Shown here piece after piece: positions 14,923-21,840 of a stretch of 24,520 bases of DNA. The DNA comes from CAYXPG01 sp964564845 (GTDB lineage: Bacteria; Planctomycetota; Phycisphaerae; Sedimentisphaerales; Anaerobacaceae). Made by a program: the position numbers and the translations under genes. How positions within the stretch are numbered: the stretch's first letter is position 1; each line of letters starts with the position of its first letter. The DNA lies in NCBI GenBank assembly GCA_964564845.1, contig CAZMCN010000016.1, positions 1 through 24,520 of the forward strand, in the 5' to 3' direction. The notes under the pieces were generated by a model, which searched no databases, was not told where the DNA came from, and saw nothing but the letters and a program-made list of their open reading frames with translations.

Positions 14923-15489
14923 TTAGCTTAACTTATAATTACCCAGCACTGCATAAATAGGCCCTTGTGGCGTCAATTCGCTCTGGTAAACCGCAACCGA
15001 ATCGGCTGCTATAGTTCCAATTTTAAATTCTTTATAATCCTTGCTTACTTGTGCCAGCTTAATACCTGCTGCCGGTTTTCTTATTCTGCACAAAGTCAGG
15101 TGCCCGGAAAATCTTCTGGCTTCTTCCGCCCAGCCGGCCTCTGACAATTGCCTGTCAATATCTTCCTGCAATTGTTGCAGTTGTTCATTTCCTTCGCCGG
15201 CCCCGACCCACAGGACCCTGGCACTTCTGCCGCCAAAATACCCCACTGTTTTTACATCTACCTCGAAATTTTTATGCCGGCCTGAAACCTCTTTGACTAT
15301 ATGACAGACATCAGCAACTTTTTCATCTTTAACTTCACCCAAAAACTTCAGCGTAAGATGTATATTTTCCGGCCTGACCCATTTGACATCACTCTTTTTA
15401 ATATCAGCCTTGACCTGCAGTTGCTGCTGTAAATCATCCAGAGCCTTTCTGGTTTCCTCGTTGATATCTATCGCTATAAACAATCGCAT
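14923..15489 (-). CDS. thpR: RNA 2',3'-cyclic phosphodiesterase
   Basis: A 2H-phosphoesterase superfamily protein (LigT/ThpR) of 188 residues that opens 2',3'-cyclic phosphates at RNA ends, giving 2'-phosphates. The two diagnostic HxTx motifs are HLTL at 44-47 and HLTL at 130-133, and the N-terminus RLFIAIDI is typical. ATG 15489 is preferred over an in-frame TTG two codons upstream because MRLFIAI is the family's usual start; no strong Shine-Dalgarno is visible. It precedes recA by 105 bases. A ligT-recA linkage (often with cinA) is known in other bacteria, for example Deinococcus; cinA is missing here. Confidence 0.92.
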   Translation of the reverse strand: MRLFIAIDINEETRKALDDLQQQLQVKADIKKSDVKWVRPENIHLTLKFLGEVKDEKVADVCHIVKEVSGRHKNFEVDVKTVGYFGGRSARVLWVGAGEGNEQLQQLQEDIDRQLSEAGWAEEARRFSGHLTLCRIRKPAAGIKLAQVSKDYKEFKIGTIAADSVAVYQSELTPQGPIYAVLGNYKLS

Positions 15490-15539
15490 TTTCAATCATT
15501 CGTTTTTTTTGCTATAAGTTCAACTTTGCCGCCCTTGCG

Positions 15540-16445
15540 TTAAAACTGTGTTATGTTTCTCAGCGTCTCAAATCTGCTGTCAATGTCGGCTTTGCTTATC
15601 GAGGTCAGACCTGTCAGCGAGAAATCCGCAATCGCAAATGATGCAGCCACCGTTCCATAAACAATTGCTGTTTTTAACGAGGCAAAATCGGTTTTTCCGA
15701 CTTCAGCCAGATAGCCCATCAATGCCCCCGCAAAGCTGTCGCCGGCTCCTGTCGGGTCCTTGATTTGGGTTGCGGGAAAAGCCGGCAGGACGAATTTGTC
15801 ACCCTTATTATTACACATTAATGAACCCGACTCACCTTTTTTGATAACTGCGACCACAGGTCCCATCCCCAGAATATTTTCCGCCGCTCTTATCAGATTC
15901 TTTTCTTTGGCCAGCATTCTTGCCTCGTCTTCATTGATTATAACGGCATCAATTTTCTTTAGCAGGGCCTTTAGGTCATCGAGCCGGCTGTCAATCCAGC
16001 AGTTCATCGTGTCAGCCGCCACGAAAGAGGGGTTTTCAATTTGTTCGAGCAGTTGAAGCTGAAGGGCTGGCGCCGTATTGGCAAGAAAGACGAACCTGCT
16101 GTCTTTATATTCGTCGGGTACTTCCGGCGGTGCTTCGGCCAAGACGTTTAATTCAACGTTTTCTGTTATCGCAGCGCTCATAGTGTCGTGATATGAGCCC
16201 TTCCAGCGAAATGTCCTGCTGAGTGCTCTTGTCTCCAGCCCGCGTAAATCAACATTTCTGTCTGCAAAGACCTCGGCCAAATCGAACGGACAATCCGCCC
16301 CGACCGCCCCTAAGAGTCTGACGCCGCAGAAGAAACTTGCTGCCATACTGAAATAAACCGCCGAACCGCCAAGGCAATTCTCACTGACGCCGTAGGGCGT
16401 ACTGACCGTGTCAATGCCTATCGAACCGGTTACCAATAATGGCAT
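15540..16445 (-). CDS. PfkB family carbohydrate/nucleoside kinase
   Basis: A 301-residue ribokinase-fold (PfkB) kinase. The C-terminal signature DPTGAGDSFAGALMG runs from about residue 230, with the catalytic base D236 and the GAGD anion hole. The N-terminal NCLGGSAVYFSMAAS (GG at 26-27) binds substrate. INEDEARML is the usual mid-protein motif. The family phosphorylates sugars, nucleosides or sugar phosphates; the substrate cannot be assigned from sequence. The aromatic and acidic residues near the N-terminus resemble proteins loosely annotated as sugar or adenosine kinases. ATG 16445 has AAGGGGG 8 bases upstream. It is 31 bases after gltX and 50 before thpR, so it probably shares their transcript. 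Confidence 0.9.
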   Translation of the reverse strand: MPLLVTGSIGIDTVSTPYGVSENCLGGSAVYFSMAASFFCGVRLLGAVGADCPFDLAEVFADRNVDLRGLETRALSRTFRWKGSYHDTMSAAITENVELNVLAEAPPEVPDEYKDSRFVFLANTAPALQLQLLEQIENPSFVAADTMNCWIDSRLDDLKALLKKIDAVIINEDEARMLAKEKNLIRAAENILGMGPVVAVIKKGESGSLMCNNKGDKFVLPAFPATQIKDPTGAGDSFAGALMGYLAEVGKTDFASLKTAIVYGTVAASFAIADFSLTGLTSISKADIDSRFETLRNITQF

Positions 16446-16476
16446 TTTACTGCCCCCTTTCCCTTTTAATTATTGA

Positions 16477-18114
16477 TTATTTGTTATTATTATTTCCAAA
16501 TTTTTTCAGCGTTATATCTATCCTTGCCAGCGTATTTTCTCTGCCTAACATATCCACCGAATCGAAAATCGGGGGGCTGATTGTAGTTCCGCAGATGGCA
16601 ACACGCAAAGGCTGAGCTACTTTGCCCAGGCCGACCTGCTTTTCTTCGGCCAGGCCTCGCAGCATATTCTCAATGGCTTCTTCGGTAAACTGCTCCATCG
16701 CAGCAAGCCTGTCTCTTACTGTTTGCAGTATAGCAAGACCGTCATTTTTCAACAGAACTTTTTTGACCGCTTTGTCATCATACTCGATTTTGCGGTTGGC
16801 CAAAAAGAGAAATCTGCTTTTGCGCTCGATATCAGCCAGGGTTCGGGCGCCTGCGTTAACTTTTATGATTCTTGTGAGGAGCCTGTCGTCCGCGGAAAGT
16901 ACCACGGATTCAACCACTCTTAAATAATCCTTAAAATGCCCGAGCAGCTTTGCCTCGTCGGCCATACGGATGTGCTCGGTGTTGAACGCAATGAGTTTCT
17001 TCCGGTCGAACAAGCTGTTGGACTTTGTCAGCCGTGTCAGGTCAAAGCTGCTAATCAATTCATCGGCCGTCATAATTTCCCGTTCATCACCGGGATTCCA
17101 GCCAAGTAATGCAAGGAAATTCACCATTGTTTCAGGCAGATACCCGCTTTTGAAAAAATCAACGATATTTATCTCCGGCAGTTGCACACCGAGATATTCC
17201 GCCATTGCATTAACGCTTGGCATATCCGCAGTACTCTTGCCCGCAATGAAACTGTTCACCTCTTCAATCGTTAAATTACCAACCTCGGCAAGCTTTTCCG
17301 GCTCGATATCCTCCCTGGTCTTGATTGTTTTTCTCAGCACCTTTGGCCGTTCACGCTTGGACAGTTTCCCGCCGCCTTCGCTGACGGTAACGGACATATG
17401 GGCGTATTTTGGAAGTTCTTTGCCGGCGAATAAAGCCTGCCATAGCGCCTGCTGACAGGGCGTGTTCATAAGATGTTCCTGCCCGCGGATGACGTGCGTA
17501 ACTTTCATCAAACAGTCATCAACCACACAGGCAAAGTTATATGTGGGCAGTCCATCGCTCTTTTTTATTATGAAATCACCGAGTTCGCCGCGGCCGAATT
17601 TAACTTCCCCGCGCACAATATCTTCTACGGTGACAGCCGTATCAGGCATAGCAAAACGCACAACCACTTCCCTGCCCTGGGCCTTTGCCTTCTTAACATC
17701 CTGCTGGTCCGCAAAGACGTCCGGCCTGGGATAGACAAAGTTTTCCTTCTTCGCTGTGGCCTTGTCGCGCATCACCTGCAGCTCTTGGGGCGTATCGAAG
17801 CAGTAATACGCCTTCTTCTCATCGAGCAGTTTCTTTACGTATTTGTCGTAGATGTCCTTTCGCTTCGATTGCTGATAAGGCCCGTTTGGCCCGCCAACTT
17901 GGGGCCCCTCGTCCCAGTCGATACCCAGCCATCGCAAATCGTCTATTACCTGCTTCGTTGCGGTGGGTGTATTCCTTTTTGTATCGGTGTCTTCGATGCG
18001 CAGTACGAACCTGCCGCTCATTCGCCTGGCAAAAAGCCAGTTGAAAAGGGCGGTTCTGGCTCCACCGATATGAAGATATCCCGTTGGCGACGGTGCAAAA
18101 CGCGTTACGACCAT
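16477..18114 (-). CDS. gltX: Glutamyl-tRNA synthetase with insertion after KLSKR
   Basis: This class I synthetase charges tRNA-Glu; in some bacteria it also mischarges tRNA-Gln for the amidotransferase route. ATG 18114 gives 545 residues beginning MVVTRFAPSPTGYLHIGGARTA (the HIGH-like motif), with GAGGT about 6 bases upstream; the in-frame extension of five codons has no support. The KMSKS-class motif is KLSKR at 250-254. Between it and the conserved GYLPE (324-328) lie 69 residues where E. coli GltX has about 12, so there is a roughly 57-residue insert containing IEEVNSFI and YLGVQLPEI. I believe planctomycete GltX proteins carry a comparable insert, from memory. This largely explains the length compared with about 470 in E. 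coli. It is the first gene of the minus-strand run. Confidence 0.96.
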   Translation of the reverse strand: MVVTRFAPSPTGYLHIGGARTALFNWLFARRMSGRFVLRIEDTDTKRNTPTATKQVIDDLRWLGIDWDEGPQVGGPNGPYQQSKRKDIYDKYVKKLLDEKKAYYCFDTPQELQVMRDKATAKKENFVYPRPDVFADQQDVKKAKAQGREVVVRFAMPDTAVTVEDIVRGEVKFGRGELGDFIIKKSDGLPTYNFACVVDDCLMKVTHVIRGQEHLMNTPCQQALWQALFAGKELPKYAHMSVTVSEGGGKLSKRERPKVLRKTIKTREDIEPEKLAEVGNLTIEEVNSFIAGKSTADMPSVNAMAEYLGVQLPEINIVDFFKSGYLPETMVNFLALLGWNPGDEREIMTADELISSFDLTRLTKSNSLFDRKKLIAFNTEHIRMADEAKLLGHFKDYLRVVESVVLSADDRLLTRIIKVNAGARTLADIERKSRFLFLANRKIEYDDKAVKKVLLKNDGLAILQTVRDRLAAMEQFTEEAIENMLRGLAEEKQVGLGKVAQPLRVAICGTTISPPIFDSVDMLGRENTLARIDITLKKFGNNNNK

Positions 18115-18155
18115 TTTCAACCTCAACAATTACGCTAAACTTCTCGAAAAAGATA

Positions 18156-18184
18156 ATGGTATGCTATAGAGGGTTTGTTGTCAA
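18156..18184 (-). promoter_or_regulatory. Promoter of the gltX transcription unit
   Basis: On the minus strand, a perfect TTGACA (complement of 18179-18184), a 17-base spacer and TACCAT (complement of 18156-18161), about 42 bases before the gltX ATG. The -10 is the same hexamer as in the UAP1-like gene's promoter. Confidence 0.6.
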
Positions 18185-18365
18185 GAACCAGATACCCGCC
18201 CCGCTACCCGCCGCCCTCGTCAGATTTTCGCCCACGCCGGGACTGATTTGACAAACATTCTCTTTCAATGGTTTTCTTAGCATCACCTCACCAACTTCCA
18301 AAAAGTCCGAGCAGCATACAGATGAGCACAAATAAGAGATTTTTCGGACAATTTTGCCCAAGGTT

Positions 18366-18383
18366 TAAGTATCACTATACTTA
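18366..18383. promoter_or_regulatory. Palindrome upstream of the rpsB promoter
   Basis: TAAGTAT (18366-18372), CACT, ATACTTA (18377-18383) is a perfect 7-bp inverted repeat with a 4-base centre, 26 bases before the rpsB -35. It also overlaps TATACT (18376-18381), which with TTGCCC (18354-18359, 16-base spacer) could be a second promoter. Operator or promoter function is inferred. Confidence 0.35.
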
Positions 18384-18408
18384 CCAAAAATTCCTGATAT
18401 AAAAATTC

Positions 18409-18437
18409 TTGACATATTCAACGGCTTGTTTTATCCT
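18409..18437 (+). promoter_or_regulatory. Promoter of rpsB-tsf-pyrH-frr
   Basis: A perfect -35 TTGACA (18409-18414), a 17-base spacer and TATCCT (18432-18437). Transcription would start near 18444, about 55 bases before the rpsB GTG. Confidence 0.7.
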
Positions 18438-18498
18438 GTCTTGATTTGATTGTATAAATATCGGGAAAAATAGCCGGAAAAAATTTGGAGGTTGTTTT

Positions 18499-19473
18499 GT
18501 GGCCAAAGAATTAGCTCGTGAATTAATTAACGCAGGGGTTCATTTTGGGCATGGTGTTAGTCGCTGGGACCCCAAAATGGCTCCATTTATTTTCGCAAAG
18601 CGCGGCAAAATCCATATTATTGATGTGAAAAAAACCCTCAAAGGGATATTAATAGCCAAAAAAATGCTTATGGACATAGTTTCTTCGGGCAAGGACGTTG
18701 TTTTTGTCGGCACCAAGCGTCAGGCACAAAAAGCGGTTGAGGCGGCTGCTGAAAAATGCGGGATGCACTTTGTCTCCGGGCGGTGGCTGGGCGGTATGCT
18801 GACGAATTTCAGGACGATACGCTCTCGACTGCAAAGATTAGAGCAGTTGGAAGTTATGCAGCAAAACGGAACGCTTCAGAGCGAAAGCAAAAAACAGGCA
18901 TCAAGACTGAAGCGGGAGATGAAAAAGATAAAAAGCAACCTGGAAGGCATCCGGGAAATGACCCGTCTGCCCGGCGCCGTTGTGGTGGTTGACGCAAGGA
19001 AAGAATATATTGCTTTGCATGAGGCAAAAAAACTGGGGATTGTAACGATAGGAGTTCTCGATACGGACTCCGACCCTGACACGGTGGATGTTGCGATACC
19101 GGCAAACGATGATTCCATCCGGGCTGTTGACTTAATACTTAATGAGTTGGCCGAGGCGGTTGCGGCGGGCAAAACGATGGTTTCGGTCGAGGCCGGGGCC
19201 AAACAACGACAACGGCCGAAGCGGGCCCGTTCAAGAAGGCCGGCACTGGCACGAGCCGATGAATCCGAACCAACCGCTGCTGCCGCCAGCGAACCCGAGA
19301 AGGCAAAAACGGAGGAATCTGCTTCAGCAAAACCGACAAAGACCGAGGCACCCGCTTCGCCGGAGCCGGCTAAGGCTGAAGAGACAGTCTTAACAAAATC
19401 GGCAAAAACCGCCGAAGAGTCTGCTTCAGCAAAACCGACTTCGCTGGAAAATGAACAGCAGCAATCAAGTTAG
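18499..19473 (+). CDS. rpsB: 30S ribosomal protein S2 with long C-terminal tail
   Basis: Ribosomal protein S2 of the small subunit, at the head of the widely conserved rpsB-tsf-pyrH-frr cluster. GTG 18499 has GGAGG 7 bases upstream. The S2 core is plain: INAGVHFGHGVSRWDPKMAPFIF near the N-terminus, then GRWLGGMLTNFRTI, LPGAVVVVDARKEYIALHEA and AVDLILNELAEAV. The protein has 324 residues, about 80 more than E. coli S2. The excess is a low-complexity tail from about residue 233, first Arg/Lys-rich and then Ala/Lys/Glu/Pro/Ser-rich, with an internal repeat (EESASAKPT twice). Such tails occur on S2 in several phyla and are probably disordered. Confidence 0.97.
   Translation: MAKELARELINAGVHFGHGVSRWDPKMAPFIFAKRGKIHIIDVKKTLKGILIAKKMLMDIVSSGKDVVFVGTKRQAQKAVEAAAEKCGMHFVSGRWLGGMLTNFRTIRSRLQRLEQLEVMQQNGTLQSESKKQASRLKREMKKIKSNLEGIREMTRLPGAVVVVDARKEYIALHEAKKLGIVTIGVLDTDSDPDTVDVAIPANDDSIRAVDLILNELAEAVAAGKTMVSVEAGAKQRQRPKRARSRRPALARADESEPTAAAASEPEKAKTEESASAKPTKTEAPASPEPAKAEETVLTKSAKTAEESASAKPTSLENEQQQSS
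19318..19439 (+). repeat. 20-bp direct repeat in the rpsB tail
   Basis: TCTGCTTCAGCAAAACCGAC occurs at 19318-19337 and 19420-19439, in the same frame, both coding for SASAKPT. This points to growth of the tail by local duplication or slippage. Confidence 0.85.
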
Positions 19474-19569
19474 TCCTGAAAAATAAATTGCCGATTAACC
19501 ATTTGAAATTTTCAGTTGGCAGTTGAATATCAGAAGATTCTGCACATACTGTAAGATAGGAGTTTTAAG

Positions 19570-20436
19570 ATGGCGGAAATTTCAGCTTCAATGGTAATGG
19601 AACTGCGAAAAATGAGTGGACAGGGTATGATGAACTGCAAAAAAGCCCTCCAGGAATCGAGTGGGGATATTAAGGGGGCGATGGAGATACTGAGAAAAAA
19701 GGGACTTGCGACTTTGGCCAAGCGCGCCGGGCGAGCTACTTCTGAAGGTGTTGTTCTTGCCAAGAGCAGCCCCGATGGTGATGTAACGGCAATGGCCTCT
19801 CTCTGCTGCGAGACTGATTTTGTGGCAAAGAGCGATGCCTTTCTGACAGCGGTGGATACATTAGAAGACTATGCGATTGCCTGTCCTCAATTTGAGGGTA
19901 TAGATAACCTCCTTAAAGTCGAAATTGACGGTAAAAAATTCGATGAGGTGCTCAATGAGCTGATAAGCCAGACCGGCGAAAAAACAGAAATCGGTGATTA
20001 TCAAAAGTACAAAGTTGCGCCGACCGAGCTTACTTGCAGTTACATTCATTTTAATAAGAAGGTCGGTGTAATGGTTATGATTGAGACCAGCGACCCCAAG
20101 GTAGCAGCGGCAGAAGGGCTAAAGAAGGCAGGAACGGAAGTCGCAATGCACATTGCGGCAACAAACCCCCTGGCGCTGGATAAGGATGGGATTGACCCTG
20201 AGATAATCGAGCAGGAAAAGGCGATTATGGCCGAGCAGGTTAAGGATAAGCCGGCCAATATCATAGACAAAATTGTAGAAGGCAAAATGAGGAAATTCTA
20301 TACAGAGAATTGTTTGCTGGCCCAGCCCTTTGTAAAAGACGACAGCAAGACCGTTGCCGAAGTCATAGCCCAGGCCGGCAAAGAAGCCGCAGGCCGGGCA
20401 AAAATAAAGAAATTCGTCCGGTTCACCGTCGGATAA
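19570..20436 (+). CDS. tsf: Elongation factor Ts
   Basis: EF-Ts exchanges GDP for GTP on EF-Tu during translation. It has 288 residues, close to the usual length. The N-terminal UBA-like region reads MVMELRKMSGQGMMNCKKAL, the standard EF-Ts signature, and CCETDFVAKSDAF carries the TDFVA motif that contacts EF-Tu. The ATG has AGGAG 7 bases upstream. It lies 96 bases after rpsB with no terminator between them, so it is probably read from the rpsB promoter. Confidence 0.97.
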   Translation: MAEISASMVMELRKMSGQGMMNCKKALQESSGDIKGAMEILRKKGLATLAKRAGRATSEGVVLAKSSPDGDVTAMASLCCETDFVAKSDAFLTAVDTLEDYAIACPQFEGIDNLLKVEIDGKKFDEVLNELISQTGEKTEIGDYQKYKVAPTELTCSYIHFNKKVGVMVMIETSDPKVAAAEGLKKAGTEVAMHIAATNPLALDKDGIDPEIIEQEKAIMAEQVKDKPANIIDKIVEGKMRKFYTENCLLAQPFVKDDSKTVAEVIAQAGKEAAGRAKIKKFVRFTVG

Positions 20437-20505
20437 AGAACTGGACTTTAACTATTGCTCTGAAGATAAGCTGATGATTATTCGCCGAGTACCAATGACT
20501 GAATA

Positions 20506-21222
20506 ATGGCCAAGAGCAAATACAATCGGGTGTTGTTGAAACTGTCGGGGCAAAGCTTTTGCAAACCGGGCGGCTTCGGAATTGACGGTGAGCAGCTCAA
20601 ATCGATAGCCGAGAGGGTAATGCATATCTGTCAGCTCGGGCCGGAAGTAGCTATTGTAGTGGGCGGAGGAAATTTTCTGCGAGGAGAAAGTTTTTCCGAG
20701 GTCAGCAAAATACCAAGAAATACCGCCGATTATATGGGGATGCTGGCTACTATCATTAACGCCTGTGCACTGCAGGAGACACTCGAAAAATTGGGCCAGC
20801 CCACCAGGGTCTTAAGCGCAATTGAAGTGGCGGCGATTTGTGAGCCGTTCATACGAAGAAGGGCGCTTCGCCACCTTGAGCACAAAAGGGTGGCAATACT
20901 GGCCGGCGGAACCGGAAACCCCTTCTTTACAACCGATACCTGTGCGGCACTGAGAGCGGCGGAGCTCGATGTGGAGCTTATCGTAAAAGCAACGAAAGTC
21001 CACGGCGTTTACAGCGAGGACCCCGAACAAAGTCCGGACGCTCAACTGTTTGAAAAATTATCCTATAACGACGTGCTGAATAAAAACCTCAGGATTATAG
21101 ACCACTCGGCCATAAGTCTTTGCAAAGAAAATAATATTCCAATTATTGTTTTGAATATCTTCAAAGAAGGCAACATAACAAAGGCCATTTGTGGGCAGCA
21201 GGTCGGCACATTAATCTGTTAG
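20506..21222 (+). CDS. pyrH: UMP kinase
   Basis: PyrH phosphorylates UMP to UDP (amino acid kinase fold, hexameric, usually GTP-activated and UTP-inhibited). It has 238 residues, the normal size. Visible motifs: VLLKLSGQSF (phosphate-binding lysine region), VVGGGNFLRG, NTADYMGMLATIINA, AGGTGNPFFTTDTCAALRA and VKATKVHGVYSEDP. The usual LSGE reads LSGQ here, a single-residue departure. The ATG at 20506 has no clear Shine-Dalgarno, which is unusual for this cluster. It lies 69 bases after tsf and 16 before frr. Confidence 0.97.
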   Translation: MAKSKYNRVLLKLSGQSFCKPGGFGIDGEQLKSIAERVMHICQLGPEVAIVVGGGNFLRGESFSEVSKIPRNTADYMGMLATIINACALQETLEKLGQPTRVLSAIEVAAICEPFIRRRALRHLEHKRVAILAGGTGNPFFTTDTCAALRAAELDVELIVKATKVHGVYSEDPEQSPDAQLFEKLSYNDVLNKNLRIIDHSAISLCKENNIPIIVLNIFKEGNITKAICGQQVGTLIC

Positions 21223-21238
21223 TTACAGAGGTTGCGAG

Positions 21239-21799
21239 ATGCCTGTTAAAGAAATAGTCACCGAAAGTAAATCGAAAATGCAAAAGGCGATTGAAGTCCT
21301 CGAAAACGACTTAAAATCAGTTCGGACCGGAAGGGCTTCGACCGGACTGGTTGAGAATATAAAGGTTGATTACTATGGGACACCTACCCCTTTGAAGCAG
21401 ATGGCGACTTTGGCAACACCCCAGGCCGATATGATTGTAATTAAGCCCTTCGACCCATCTTCAGCTAAAGAAATAGAAAAGGCAATCAAAAACAGTGATT
21501 TGAGTATTGCACCGATTATGGACGGTAAAATAATTCGGCTGAGTATCCCACCACTAAGTGAGGAAAGAAGAAAGCAGCTCGTCGCCCAGGCCAAACAGAC
21601 CGGCGAACAGACAAAGGTAAGTATTCGCAACATACGAAGAGAGGCGAACAAAAATCTCGAAAAAGAGCGAAAAGACAAAATCATCACCGAAGACGACCTT
21701 GAAACCGGCAAAAGACAAATCGACGATATTACCAAGGAAAGCACCGACAAAATCGACGCAGTAATCAAAAGTAAATCCGACGAGATATTGCTCGACTGA
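21239..21799 (+). CDS. frr: Ribosome recycling factor
   Basis: RRF splits post-termination ribosomes together with EF-G. It has 186 residues, standard length. The signature LKSVRTGRASTGLVENIKVDYYGTP is near the N-terminus, followed by ATPQADMIVIKPFDPSSAKEIEKAI and RLSIPPLSEERRKQL, then the charged helical C-terminal half. The ATG has AGAGG 7 bases upstream. It lies 16 bases after pyrH. In many bacteria uppS and cdsA follow; here a large AsmA-like gene follows after 41 bases. Confidence 0.97.
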   Translation: MPVKEIVTESKSKMQKAIEVLENDLKSVRTGRASTGLVENIKVDYYGTPTPLKQMATLATPQADMIVIKPFDPSSAKEIEKAIKNSDLSIAPIMDGKIIRLSIPPLSEERRKQLVAQAKQTGEQTKVSIRNIRREANKNLEKERKDKIITEDDLETGKRQIDDITKESTDKIDAVIKSKSDEILLD

Positions 21800-21840
21800 T
21801 TTGGACTGAATCAATTTCAGTTTTTTTGGGGGACAAAAGT

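Larger units (their letters stand above)
18115..18498. other. 384-base divergent intergenic region
   Basis: This lies between gltX (-) and rpsB (+). It contains the gltX promoter (18156-18184), a hairpin-capable GTCCGA (18305-18310) with TCGGAC (18344-18349), an 18-base palindrome (18366-18383) and the rpsB promoter (18409-18437). A 65-codon open frame on the minus strand (18164-18361) looks non-coding. No RNA gene recognised. Confidence 0.6.

Noticed and set aside
18164..18361. A 65-codon minus-strand open frame between gltX and rpsB
   Set aside because: No ribosome binding site, it overlaps the gltX promoter, and the sequence does not look like a conserved protein.
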